From contig JAUWMV010000023.1 of assembly GCA_030613005.1 (NCBI GenBank), positions 1 to 33,901 on the forward strand: a stretch of 33,901 nucleotides of DNA. The letters run 5' to 3'. Every line of letters starts with the position of its first letter. The stretch's first letter is position 1. A model generated the notes under the pieces. It saw only the letters and a program-made list of their open reading frames with translations, ran no database searches and was not told the DNA's origin. This DNA comes from a bacterium. Its GTDB lineage: Bacteria > UBP14 > UBA6098 > B30-G16. Both the position numbers and the translations under genes were made by a program. This document shows positions 8,642 through 17,513 of the stretch, piece after piece.

Positions 8642-8664
8642 ACATGTACGGGCGTGGTTCCCAC
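8642..8664. repeat. Truncated direct copy B of the GGGCGTGG element
   Basis: These 23 bases repeat 8547-8569 exactly, then diverge before the end of the descending arm. The direct repeats flank the GGACGGGGT palindrome. Confidence 0.85.
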
Positions 8665-8691
8665 TTTTGTATCCATAGAAAAATTTATAAA

Positions 8692-9051
8692 TTAACGAAT
8701 TCTCTCACTTTCAACCTCTACCCATTCCATGAATCCGGGAAACGGTGGATGATTTTTTCGAACTTTAACAACAAGCCTTTTCGCAATAGTAATGCGCTCA
8801 AACAGTATATCTGCAATTCGTTCAGCAACTGTTTCTGTGAGGTGAAACTGATTATTCTGGAAAAATTTTAAAATTTCCCAATACACTGTTTCATAATTTA
8901 CAGCATACGAGAGTTTGTCGCTTGTTGCAGCTTTTTGTGTATCATAATCGATCTCCACATCGACGGAATATCGTTTCGCCATCTCTTTCTCAGCAGATGA
9001 AATCCCATGATAACCGAAAAAGTTCATGTTATGCATCCTTATAATACCCAT
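8692..9051 (-). CDS. folB: Dihydroneopterin aldolase
   Basis: It cleaves dihydroneopterin to 6-hydroxymethyl-dihydropterin, the substrate of FolK. Motifs: NFFGYHGISSAEKEMAKR with the catalytic Glu in AEKE, YSVDVEIDYD, LSYAVNYETVY, a helix with LTETVAERIADILFE, and VKVRKNHPPFPG with the catalytic Lys before the prolines. The length of 119 is normal. The start has a good ribosome site (GGGAGG, 5 bases before ATG). It lies 107 bases after recR on the same strand. Confidence 0.93.
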   Translation of the reverse strand: MGIIRMHNMNFFGYHGISSAEKEMAKRYSVDVEIDYDTQKAATSDKLSYAVNYETVYWEILKFFQNNQFHLTETVAERIADILFERITIAKRLVVKVRKNHPPFPGFMEWVEVESERIR

Positions 9052-9158
9052 AATAACCTCCCTGCTATTATTTCCAACCGGCTGGGGTTTATTTGTTCGG
9101 AACGTGTTTAAAAAGATAGCATAGATTCAAATGAATCGTTTATAAACATAATGTATTA

Positions 9159-9758
9159 TTAGATTTCGATTCGGTTCTGAAGCGCGCTTGTCAATGTTTT
9201 CTTGTCCGCAAATTCCAACACGCTTCCCGCGGAAATTCCACGGGCTAATATGGTCACTTTAACCCCAGTGGGTTTTAAAACTTTTGCAATATATTGAGCG
9301 GTTGTCTCACCTTCAGCTGTAGGATCGAGAGCCAATATAACCTCGTCAATTTCATCTCGGTTAACTCGATTTTTAAGTTCTGTGATTTTCAGATCACCGA
9401 TATCTACTCCAGCCAACGCATCGAGCAATCCACCCAGAACGTGATATACACCTTCAAAAGCTTGAGTAGCCTCGATTGCTGTAAGGTCTTGAGGTTGCGA
9501 AACTACACAGATTGTTCTATGATCCCTTTTGGAGTTACTACAAATTGCACATGGGTCTGTCTCAGTGACGTTAAAACAAATTGAGCAAAATGCTGCTCTT
9601 TCAATTATCCCACGAAGTGCATCTATTAGATATTCCAGGTCTTCCTTGTCTCGATTAAGAAGATGATACGTTAAACGTGTTGCAGTTCGAATACCTATTC
9701 CGGGCAATTTTGCGAGTTCTCCTATAAGTTTCTCAACTGCGGATTTCTCAGTTCCCAT
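9159..9758 (-). CDS. recR: Recombination protein RecR
   Basis: RecR loads RecA at gaps with RecF/RecO. In order it shows the helix-hairpin-helix LAKLPGIGIRTATRL (about residues 15-29), a four-Cys zinc finger CSICFNVTETDPCAIC (about 57-72), the Toprim domain with ICVVSQPQDLTAIEAT and ILALDPTAEGETTA, and the conserved C-terminal RGISAGSVLEFADKKTL. I chose the ATG giving 199 residues, the usual size; an open frame continues 9 codons upstream to a TTG, but AAGGGA lies 7 bases before the chosen ATG. The usual partner gene dnaX is not in view. Confidence 0.96.
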   Translation of the reverse strand: MGTEKSAVEKLIGELAKLPGIGIRTATRLTYHLLNRDKEDLEYLIDALRGIIERAAFCSICFNVTETDPCAICSNSKRDHRTICVVSQPQDLTAIEATQAFEGVYHVLGGLLDALAGVDIGDLKITELKNRVNRDEIDEVILALDPTAEGETTAQYIAKVLKPTGVKVTILARGISAGSVLEFADKKTLTSALQNRIEI

Positions 9759-9765
9759 ATGTGTT

Positions 9766-9771
9766 TCCCTT
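9766..9771 (-). promoter_or_regulatory. Ribosome binding site deciding the recR start
   Basis: AAGGGA on the minus strand, 7 bases before the ATG, supports the 199-residue RecR rather than the longer TTG-initiated form. Confidence 0.6.
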
Positions 9772-9902
9772 CGCTTCTTTAGCAATTAAAGATTCTTCTA
9801 ATTTCTAAATAGCGTAAAAGTAATAAAAGCTCAAGGTATTTTTCGTCACTCTATAATTGTAAAATATTTGCTTGTGCAAATTCTAAGAATAATCAGCACT
9901 TT

Positions 9903-10364
9903 TTATTCTTGAACTATTAAATCTGAGACTGCTCTAATATAGATTTCACAAAATGTCCAAGCCTTACAACCAGAGTGGAGTTCCACAACCTCAAAGACTA
10001 CTTCAGCATAGGAATTTATTCTTAGTGTACTGGGTGTGGTTAGTGTATACGAAACAGTGTAGATAGAATCCTTGTATATTGTGTGGCTAAATGAGCTTTC
10101 TCCGGAAACAATTTGCAGCGGTGGCTCGATGCTAAAAGTTACCATAATTGAATCTTCAGGTGAATCGGTAATCGAGCGGTTTCCTGGTGCCCAATAGCTG
10201 TATTCAATATTAAACATCTCACCAGCAAAAACTGTATCTACAGAGTTCAACTGTTTCACCTCGAGACACGGCTCTTGCGGATTTAATTCACAGCCTAAAA
10301 AAACAATCACAACTGTTGAAATTAGAGAAATTGCTAATATTATTTTGTATTTTATATATTTCAT
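9903..10364 (-). CDS. Hypothetical lipoprotein
   Basis: No family recognised. The N-terminus (MKYIKYKIILAISL, then VVIVFLGC) is a lipoprotein signal with a clear lipobox, followed by acidic, beta-strand-rich sequence of about 125 residues that looks like a single Ig-like or beta-sandwich domain (for example VTFSIEPPLQIV and YTVSYTLTTPSTLRI). I chose the internal ATG because the signal peptide then starts directly; the open frame extends 10 codons further upstream. The ribosome site is weak. It is divergent from the secreted-protein gene at 10687. Confidence 0.6.
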   Translation of the reverse strand: MKYIKYKIILAISLISTVVIVFLGCELNPQEPCLEVKQLNSVDTVFAGEMFNIEYSYWAPGNRSITDSPEDSIMVTFSIEPPLQIVSGESSFSHTIYKDSIYTVSYTLTTPSTLRINSYAEVVFEVVELHSGCKAWTFCEIYIRAVSDLIVQE

Positions 10365-10686
10365 AAATGATTCACGTAAATTCGAAAAAATCAAGCTAAA
10401 CCATTATTTCAAGCATCTGAGAAGCAATGAAATTAAATTTAAGTTAATCTTTCTCTTGTCCCATTTATTATAATGATGCATTACATTAAAATAAAATCAA
10501 GAATTAATGCTGTAAATTTATTCTTTAAAATTTCTTCTCAGAAAAACGTTATGAATAAAAGAATATTAACGCGTTTTATTATTTCAGAATCGGTTTTAAT
10601 TTACTAATCCAAATTTATTGACACATATAGCCTTTTATTCTATCTTGGAAGGAAATATTTTAAATTAAATTTCAAAGGGGGGTTAA
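10365..10686. other. Divergent AT-rich intergenic region
   Basis: It separates two divergent genes and holds no convincing coding frame. It contains the candidate promoter at 10618-10646 for the rightward gene. I see no clear promoter for the leftward gene. Confidence 0.6.
10618..10646 (+). promoter_or_regulatory. Sigma-70-type promoter
   Basis: A perfect TTGACA (-35), a 17-bp spacer and TATCTT (-10, 4 of 6) lie about 40 bases before the ATG at 10687, which has the strong ribosome site AAGGGGGG. The match is to the general bacterial consensus, not to the Bacteroidetes TTTG/TAnnTTTG type. Confidence 0.55.
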
Positions 10687-11685
10687 ATGAATTGGAAATA
10701 TATTACATTCCTAATGTTCGTTTCATTTATAAATGTAACCAATGTTTCGGCACAAGCGCCATCGGCAACTCTCGTCGATCCACCCGACAGTTTATTTACT
10801 GCGTGCCGAACACAGACAATATTAATCACAGTTTATCACATTGATCCCATTGTTCCAGAAAGTCTGATTTTAACCGTGGGAAGCGATATTTTCGCTTGGG
10901 GTAGTCCGGAACTCATGTATGCAAACGATACTATAATGCTTCATCCACCAGTGAATTATTTCTCGTCTGGTTCTGTACCACTAGTTCTATCGCCAGTATT
11001 CGATAACAGAGGATTGTGCAGTCCATCCTACTCATGGGAATTTTACGTCGATACCGAAATACCCATCATAGAAAACATACGACCAAGTTCCGGTTCGTCT
11101 GTTGCAGGTAGCTTATTCTTCGATGCTTACGATTGCAATTTAGGTTCGCCGCACTCTTCAGGTGTTGCATATGAATCGATACAGGTTTTTGTAGATAATC
11201 TAACAGGAACTTATGATTTATCTTCTGACATTAACCGAAATGGCGTAACATTGAGTGTGAATCTTCTTGACCCCACAATTGTATACACTCCCAACGAGGA
11301 TTTCACTGTGCGGATATCGATCCCCGATAGAGTGGATTCCGACCATTGTGGACCAAATTCTATAGATACAATGATAACCTATAGGATAGCTCAGAGCACT
11401 AACTGCAGAATGACTACAAATCCTATTACACCTAACAACGATGGATATAACGATTATACAGAATTCAGTTTCCCCGGAATAACCGACACCGACAAAGACC
11501 GAGTTATTTATATCTATGATGTAACTCACAGACTTGTGAAAGAAATCGATGCTCCCGGTATACACAGTTTTGCATGGGATGGTACAGATGATAACGATAA
11601 TACTGTACCGCAGGGAGTTTACTATTACATAATCACTGTCGACGATGAATCGATTTGCAACGGAACGATTAGTGTGGCAAGATAG
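10687..11685 (+). CDS. Secreted protein with gliding-motility/FlgD-like C-terminal domain
   Basis: A signal peptide ends at NVSAQA. The body of about 220 residues is beta-rich and Ig-like, with motifs such as VDTEIPIIENIRPSSGSSV that recall Ig-like secretion-target repeats. The last 90 residues start TPITPNNDGYNDYTEF and end with FAWDGTDDNDN, then VPQGVYYYIITV: the gliding-motility-associated C-terminal/FlgD-like domain common on T9SS or surface proteins of FCB bacteria. The mature protein is probably exported to the cell surface. The ligand or partner is unknown. A 93-base gap leads to the next gene on the same strand, so co-transcription is possible. Confidence 0.75.
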   Translation: MNWKYITFLMFVSFINVTNVSAQAPSATLVDPPDSLFTACRTQTILITVYHIDPIVPESLILTVGSDIFAWGSPELMYANDTIMLHPPVNYFSSGSVPLVLSPVFDNRGLCSPSYSWEFYVDTEIPIIENIRPSSGSSVAGSLFFDAYDCNLGSPHSSGVAYESIQVFVDNLTGTYDLSSDINRNGVTLSVNLLDPTIVYTPNEDFTVRISIPDRVDSDHCGPNSIDTMITYRIAQSTNCRMTTNPITPNNDGYNDYTEFSFPGITDTDKDRVIYIYDVTHRLVKEIDAPGIHSFAWDGTDDNDNTVPQGVYYYIITVDDESICNGTISVAR

Positions 11686-11767
11686 ATTAAAGATCTTGAA
11701 AAAACTTTATGCTGAAATATTAAATAATTAGAGAAATTTGATAATTGAAGCTTTTACAATGTGCCCT

Positions 11768-11774
11768 GGGAGGA
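11768..11774 (+). promoter_or_regulatory. Ribosome binding site deciding the start at 11779
   Basis: GGGAGGA ends 4 bases before the ATG (GGAGG ends 5 before). It favours this start over the in-frame GTG 18 bases upstream, which would leave the signal peptide internal. Confidence 0.7.
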
Positions 11775-11778
11775 TTTG

Positions 11779-14655
11779 ATGAAAATTACTCATATACTGA
11801 TTTTAATTCTAATTCCATTGATATTAGCATTTGCACAGGTGGACGAAACGTCACCGAGAGCTATTGGCATGGGTGGAGCATATACTGCTTTGGCATTCGA
11901 CGGTTTTGCACCCATTTGGAATCCTGGAGCAATGGATGCCTTTTCGAACATATCGCTGTCACTTGGATATTCCGCTTTCAATGTCGGAATTGATGGAGAT
12001 TTCGTGCAGGAAGGTGCAATATCTACCGTTCTAAAGCTGGATAGAAGATTCCTTTTGGGCTCTTTTGGACTATCGTATATCCAGTTTCTATCAGATATAT
12101 ATTCTGAGGGAAAAATTACGTTTGGATATTCAAAACGAATAATTGGTGAACCTGACGCGGCATGTCTGTCTTTGGGATTGAATGGTGGGATTTATAGGAG
12201 CAATTTCAATCTAGCAAACTCCACAGGCTTTGATGAAAACGATCCCATTCTAAACAATAAAACCTCAAAAGCTACATACACAATAGACGCCGGTATATTC
12301 ATTAGACCCATAAGAAGTTTAACATTTGGTGCAGCTGTTAAGAACATAAATAAACCGAATATTTCAATTTCCGACATAGAAGGTGGCGAATTGCCCGTCA
12401 AAATCCGTGCAGGATTGGCAATGCTCATGAAAAATATTACTCCCACTTTTGAAATTGAATACACAATGGATGCTCCCTCAGATAAGAATATTGATATACA
12501 TGGTGGTATCGAAGCCAAATTTGGTAAAAATCTAGCAATAAGAACAGGCTGGAATAGGCATGATGTAACATTTGGTTTTGGATATTTCAATCCGGGAAAG
12601 AAGTCCAGTTGGTCGGCTGATTACGCTATATCGTATCCGATCGAAACTAAACTATCAAAGGATTTTGTTACAACACATAGAGTAGGTTTCAATCTGTGGG
12701 TTACGCCACCCGAAGTACCCATAAGAGACCTGGCATTAGTGAAGAGCTCGTTCGGTGTTAATCCTAAAAAGGCTATGAAAGACGAGGAAGTCGAGATTTT
12801 AGCTCAGATTGAGAACAGAGGTGAAATCATCGAGCGCAAAGTTTTCATGTCACTGTATTACAGAAATTCTGATGGCGTATATGTCTTAATTGTTCCAGTA
12901 GAAAGAATAACAATACTTCCAGATGAAATTATCGATCTAAGTTGGAATTGGACTCCTCCAGATCGAGGGGAATACAAAATTTATTGTTCCATCGACAACT
13001 CAGGGAAAAAGTTACCGGGTGTTTATGGTAAAATTAAAGAAGTGGACGAGAGCAACAACACCGACTCCACAACATTTATGGTCTATGATATATCCAAAGG
13101 TGACGTAATTCCCGAGGAACAATTGCTTTCTGTATCACAGCTAATGCTTTATCAAGAAGAGGAGCCAATAATTCCGATAGTATTTTTCGACAAGAATTCT
13201 ACCGATATGAATCCAAGATTCGATATGATGCTCAAGCTTGTAGCAGGACGAATAAATACAACTCCCTCTGCTGTTTTAGAGATATACGGTTATTACGATG
13301 TCGATACGGACGATCGCGATACTACTCAACTGGCAATTGTGCGTTCGGAAGCTGTTAGGAAAAGGCTTTTAGCTCTTGGTGCTCCAGCCGACCGAGTTAA
13401 GATCGTTAAAACAGGATATGATAAATCTCAATCCAGAGCAGGCAATCCCAAGATTCAATGGATTCCCAAAGACAAAATACGGATGCATGACGAGAATAGG
13501 CGTGTTGAACTTATTGCAAAAGTAATTGAAGATAAAGATTTCAAAATCGATCTACCCTTTGCCGTAAATGCGTTGCAACCCGATTCTTATGAGCCACTAT
13601 CGTCCAATATTGAGAAAATTAAATCGATTCTCAACGAAAACCACGAAATTGTCATATTAGTCGAGGGTTATGCAAAAAGTGAGGAAAACTCTGACATGTC
13701 CTTTACTCGCGCAGCAACAATAACGAAATGGTTACGCTCACAAATTGATGAGATGCTGAAGGACAGAATTTACATACACCTTGAGATAAATGATGAAGCA
13801 TCGGAGAATCAGGTTTGTGTGTTCCCAAACGCTGAGGCGGTGGTTTACCGACCAAAAGTCGCAGATAAGGTTCTTGAAGATTTTCAGGTTGAAGGTAGCG
13901 AGGAAAATCTTGTTACAATTAATGTTACCTCCGATGCAGGTGTGGATAGTTACTCTGTGTATATTGTGAATTCAAAAGGAAATATTGTCCGAACCCTCGA
14001 TTCGGGCAAACCTCCGCTTCCGAGTACTTTGTCCTGGGATTGGCGAGACAATGCTGGACATTTCCTCGATTTCGACGATGAATATTTTGTCAAGCTTGGG
14101 CTGTGGGATAAAATGGGTGGAAAATTTATTACTTCTTCAGACACAATGGCTATCGAGGTATATAAGATTGGTGAGAAGATTGAGAATCTCGTGTTAATTA
14201 TTTATCTATTCAATGAGGATCAGCCACAAAGTAAATATCTCGAATCGCGTGCAGAATATGTCGCCAGAAGATTAATCTATCGTGCTCAAAAGGGAGACTA
14301 CAAATTGTTCGCTACAGTATCTGGTTATACAGACTCGATTGGTCCTGAATATGCCAATGACGATGTGTCAACTAAACGAGCCGAACATTACTTAGACAGA
14401 TTGCAGAAATACATGAAATATTTGCTAAACCTTAATACAGATGAGCAGTTAGCGAAATGGCTTAAGGAACATCATGTGAAGATAAAAGCAAAAGGACTTG
14501 GTGCCAAGGATCCATGTTTCATTTACAGATGGAATCAGAGCAGGCGCACCTCAGAGCGTGTTAAGTTAGGTGATAACAGCCTTCCCGAAGGTAGAACTAT
14601 TAACAGACGTGTATTTCTGGAGATTAAATCGGAGAAAATTCAACCCAGAGAATAA
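11779..14655 (+). CDS. Giant PorV/PorQ-like barrel - CARDB - multiple OmpA-like domain fusion
   Basis: A signal peptide (MKITHILILI...AFAQ) leads into AIGMGGAYTALAFDG and IWNPGAM, the start of PorV/PorQ/UPF0164 barrels (about residues 20-300). A CARDB-like Ig domain follows (about 310-435: DLALVKSSFGVNP, WNWTPPDRGEYKIYC, VDESNNTDS). Then come an OmpA-like module (about 455-600: IPIVFFDKNSTDMNP, with DENRRVELIA), a second degenerate one (about 600-700), a FlgD-like Ig segment (about 710-790, LSWDWRDNAGHF) and a third OmpA-like module (about 800-950: ATVSGYTDSIG and EGRTINRRVFLEI). OmpA modules bind peptidoglycan, so the protein probably links an outer-membrane barrel to the wall. At 958 residues it is far longer than PorV or OmpA alone. 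Confidence 0.75.
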   Translation: MKITHILILILIPLILAFAQVDETSPRAIGMGGAYTALAFDGFAPIWNPGAMDAFSNISLSLGYSAFNVGIDGDFVQEGAISTVLKLDRRFLLGSFGLSYIQFLSDIYSEGKITFGYSKRIIGEPDAACLSLGLNGGIYRSNFNLANSTGFDENDPILNNKTSKATYTIDAGIFIRPIRSLTFGAAVKNINKPNISISDIEGGELPVKIRAGLAMLMKNITPTFEIEYTMDAPSDKNIDIHGGIEAKFGKNLAIRTGWNRHDVTFGFGYFNPGKKSSWSADYAISYPIETKLSKDFVTTHRVGFNLWVTPPEVPIRDLALVKSSFGVNPKKAMKDEEVEILAQIENRGEIIERKVFMSLYYRNSDGVYVLIVPVERITILPDEIIDLSWNWTPPDRGEYKIYCSIDNSGKKLPGVYGKIKEVDESNNTDSTTFMVYDISKGDVIPEEQLLSVSQLMLYQEEEPIIPIVFFDKNSTDMNPRFDMMLKLVAGRINTTPSAVLEIYGYYDVDTDDRDTTQLAIVRSEAVRKRLLALGAPADRVKIVKTGYDKSQSRAGNPKIQWIPKDKIRMHDENRRVELIAKVIEDKDFKIDLPFAVNALQPDSYEPLSSNIEKIKSILNENHEIVILVEGYAKSEENSDMSFTRAATITKWLRSQIDEMLKDRIYIHLEINDEASENQVCVFPNAEAVVYRPKVADKVLEDFQVEGSEENLVTINVTSDAGVDSYSVYIVNSKGNIVRTLDSGKPPLPSTLSWDWRDNAGHFLDFDDEYFVKLGLWDKMGGKFITSSDTMAIEVYKIGEKIENLVLIIYLFNEDQPQSKYLESRAEYVARRLIYRAQKGDYKLFATVSGYTDSIGPEYANDDVSTKRAEHYLDRLQKYMKYLLNLNTDEQLAKWLKEHHVKIKAKGLGAKDPCFIYRWNQSRRTSERVKLGDNSLPEGRTINRRVFLEIKSEKIQPRE

Positions 14656-14955
14656 AAATTTAAATATGTTATGCAACCTTTAGGCAGTATTTTTTGAGGG
14701 TTTGAACGAAAAAAGTATTAATTCTTAATTAGAATATGTTGATAAATGTAATTTTGCTTTATACTATTACATTAGAAGGTTTGTGAACGTATTATACTTA
14801 GTAAGGGGGAAAAAGAAGTAGAAAAATTTAAATTTTATAACATAACTTTTTTTATCTTGCATTAGCGGAGAATGAAAATATATTATCATAGTAAACAAAT
14901 TTGCTTGATGTAAGCAATTGAATAATAAAGAATTATTATTGTAACTTAAAGTAAT
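14656..14955. other. AT-rich intergenic region before the lytic transglycosylase gene
   Basis: 300 bases with no coding frame. The only structure seen is an inverted repeat TTGCTT-GATGT-AAGCAA at 14901-14917, 38 bases before the next ATG. It could be a small operator but may be chance in AT-rich DNA. No strong terminator hairpin was found. Confidence 0.5.
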
Positions 14956-17100
14956 ATGATAGATGATTCCTCAAATAGAAAATCGGTATCGATTCTGCTT
15001 GTTCTCATTGCCTTAGGCTTTACAATTTCATTGTATGGTTGTATACCTATGGTTTCCCCCCGTGAACCTTCAAAGATGGAAAACGAGGTTATGGAAATTC
15101 TTTCTGAAGCAGAGGAATATCACAGAACAGGGGTTCATTATAATTTCCAACACCGATGGAAGGAAGCCAGCAAAGCTTTTGATAAAGCATTGGAGCTTAT
15201 CGAGAAAGTGGATGTCGGAGATGATAGAAAGCATATCGAACAAATGGACAATTTGCTCAGACAAATTGCTTACGATTATCAGTTTACAATATCACAATCC
15301 GGTACAATTGAAGTGCAAAATGCACCTGCAATTATGCAAGTAGCACTTTCTAAAGAACCTCTAAGCGAACCTTCGATAGTCGATCTCAAAAGCATACTGC
15401 GAGAAATATCCACCGATGATTCTCGAGTATCTTACGATTTCCCTATTTTATTCAATGATAGAGTATTAGAGAAAATTGTTTTTTTCCAGACCGATGCTCG
15501 GGAGCCATTCTCGCTCTGGCTTTCACGCTCGAAAAAATATCTTCCAATTTGTCATAAATTTTTCACTGAGGAGGGATTACCTCTCGATCTATGCTATCTT
15601 CCGTTAATTGAAAGCGGTTTCGATCCCAAAGCATACTCATGGGCACATGCTTCAGGACTATGGCAGTTTATTAAGAGTACTGGTCACATTTTCGACCTCG
15701 AAACCTCATGGTGGTTCGACGAAAGAAGAAATCCAGAAAAATCCACAAGAGCTGCGGCTAAGTATTTTAAAAGATTATACACAATGTTTGGAGATTGGCA
15801 TTTAGCTCTTGCAGCATACAACTGTGGGGAAGGCAGAATTAAAAGATCCATTAAGAAACAAAAAACAAACAATTTCTGGGAGTTAGATCTTCCAACACAA
15901 ACAGAAAACTATGTGCCGTCGTTTATCGCCGCTTTGGTCATTGCTCGAGACCCGGAACTATACTCGTTCAATGGTATTGAATATTTAGAACCTATTCCTT
16001 TCGATGTCGTAAAAGTTCATGAAGTTGTGGATTTCAAGCTTGCATCAAAGTGTGCTGAAGCTGATGTAACGCAGCTTAGGGTTCTTAATCCCGAGCTTAT
16101 TCGAGGTTGCACACCTCCTAATATGGGTAAGTATCCTCTAAAAGTTCCCAAAGGAAAAGGCGGAATATTCGTTACCAATTACAGACGGATACCGGATTCG
16201 GAGAAAGTTATATGGCACCAACATACAATTAAAAAGGGTGAAAGCTTTTATGTAATAGCCAAGCGTTACGCTGTGCCAATGCAATCGATTATCTCTGCCA
16301 ATAATATGAGTTCAAAGTCGATCCTAAGACCGGGCAAGAAGCTCCTCATTCCCATAAGTCGTGACAAAGCAAGCAAATATGTCAGCAACAGCAGTTCATC
16401 GATTGTTTCACAAACAAAAAGCCGAGGATATTATGTTGTAAAAAAAGGCGATACTGTAGGCGAGATTGCAGAGAAGCTTGGTGTTTCTCAACGCGGTATT
16501 ATGAAAGCCAATAAACTCAGCAAATATTCAGTTATTAAACCCGGGCAAAAATTAACAATTCCAGGTTACCAGCCAACAAAGACTTTATATCACACAGTCA
16601 GAAAGGGCGAGACACTTTGGAAAATTGCTAATAAGTATGGCATTACCGTCTCGCAAATTAAATCCACAAACAAACTCCAAAACGACAAGATAAAAATCGG
16701 GCAGAAACTTGTCATTAAAACCCCCAAAACCTCTTTGGAATATGCCAACAACTCAAATAAGCCACAAGAGATAACTCATGTCGTTAAAAAGGGCGAAAGT
16801 CTTTGGTTGATCGCAAAGAAATACAATGTATCAGTAAGTGATATAAGGAAATGGAACAATCTCAAATCAAACGATCTTTCAGTAGGTAAGAGACTAAATA
16901 TTTCCTCGTCAATTTCCCTAGGAACTTCAGCATCGAGCACGAGTTCAAAGCCTGTTGTATATATCGTAAGAAAAGGTGATACGCTGTGGGACATTGCAAA
17001 AAAATATGGTGTGTCAACTAATGAAATTATGAAGAAGAACAAAATTAATAATCCATCAGCAATTAAACCCGGAGATAAACTTAAAATAGTTATGGAATAA
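14956..17100 (+). CDS. mltD: MltD-like membrane-bound lytic murein transglycosylase with five LysM domains
   Basis: It cleaves peptidoglycan glycan strands to 1,6-anhydromuropeptides in the periplasm. The signal ends in SLYGC, a lipobox, so it is probably lipid-anchored. After a helical linker, the GH23/SLT domain (about residues 195-320) has LCYLPLIESGFDP with catalytic Glu219, HASGLWQFIKSTG, and LALAAYNCGEGRI. Five LysM repeats follow from about residue 420: KKGESFYVIAKRY, KKGDTVGEIAEKL, RKGETLWKIANKY, KKGESLWLIAKKY and RKGDTLWDIAKKY, separated by Ser/Lys-rich linkers. E. coli MltD has two LysM domains; five is high. No good Shine-Dalgarno sequence precedes the ATG. DUF1844 and pcm follow on the same strand. 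Confidence 0.92.
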   Translation: MIDDSSNRKSVSILLVLIALGFTISLYGCIPMVSPREPSKMENEVMEILSEAEEYHRTGVHYNFQHRWKEASKAFDKALELIEKVDVGDDRKHIEQMDNLLRQIAYDYQFTISQSGTIEVQNAPAIMQVALSKEPLSEPSIVDLKSILREISTDDSRVSYDFPILFNDRVLEKIVFFQTDAREPFSLWLSRSKKYLPICHKFFTEEGLPLDLCYLPLIESGFDPKAYSWAHASGLWQFIKSTGHIFDLETSWWFDERRNPEKSTRAAAKYFKRLYTMFGDWHLALAAYNCGEGRIKRSIKKQKTNNFWELDLPTQTENYVPSFIAALVIARDPELYSFNGIEYLEPIPFDVVKVHEVVDFKLASKCAEADVTQLRVLNPELIRGCTPPNMGKYPLKVPKGKGGIFVTNYRRIPDSEKVIWHQHTIKKGESFYVIAKRYAVPMQSIISANNMSSKSILRPGKKLLIPISRDKASKYVSNSSSSIVSQTKSRGYYVVKKGDTVGEIAEKLGVSQRGIMKANKLSKYSVIKPGQKLTIPGYQPTKTLYHTVRKGETLWKIANKYGITVSQIKSTNKLQNDKIKIGQKLVIKTPKTSLEYANNSNKPQEITHVVKKGESLWLIAKKYNVSVSDIRKWNNLKSNDLSVGKRLNISSSISLGTSASSTSSKPVVYIVRKGDTLWDIAKKYGVSTNEIMKKNKINNPSAIKPGDKLKIVME

Positions 17101-17222
17101 GTTTTGATTTGCATTGTTAAAGTGAATCACAATCGCTCGGAGAGGGAATTTTTTCGCTGTTTATGTATAACATCGAAAGAAGTTATTTAAACATAATTTA
17201 CGTAGAGGTTGGAATTATTACA

Positions 17223-17513
17223 ATGGATGAGATTAATAAAGAGCAATATATTCGCGAGCTTTTCATCGAACTTCTATTGATGTTGCGAGCAGGAGCACTC
17301 CAAAATCTCGGCATGCTTACCAATCCCGCTACTGGAAAAAAAGAAACAAAAATCGACCTTGCCAAGCGAGTAATAGACATGTTAGGAATGCTTCAAAAGA
17401 AAACCGAGGGAAATCTCAGCGACCAGGAAACCAAAATGCTTGAAAATCTTTTGGCAGAACTGAGAATTCTGTATATAAAAGAAAGCAAATCGAATGAATC
17501 TGATAAAGAATAG
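17223..17513 (+). CDS. DUF1844 family protein
   Basis: This small protein of 96 residues shows the DUF1844 pattern: MLRAGALQNLGML, then DLAKRVIDMLGMLQKKTEGN and LSDQETKMLENLLAELRILY. The family is all-helical and of unknown function. The ATG was chosen over an in-frame start 60 bases upstream because homologous sequence begins only after it; GGA lies 9 bases before it. Its last 20 bases overlap the start of pcm, so the two are translationally coupled. Confidence 0.85.
   Translation: MDEINKEQYIRELFIELLLMLRAGALQNLGMLTNPATGKKETKIDLAKRVIDMLGMLQKKTEGNLSDQETKMLENLLAELRILYIKESKSNESDKE

Noticed and set aside
12192-12590. 132-codon antisense frame opposite the PorV-OmpA fusion gene
   Set aside because: Lies wholly inside a well-supported gene, with no ribosome site or domain of its own.
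15797-15814. Sigma-54-like sequence TGGCATTTAGCTCTTGCA
   Set aside because: The GG and GC are 12 bases apart, not 10, and the site lies inside the lytic transglycosylase coding region.
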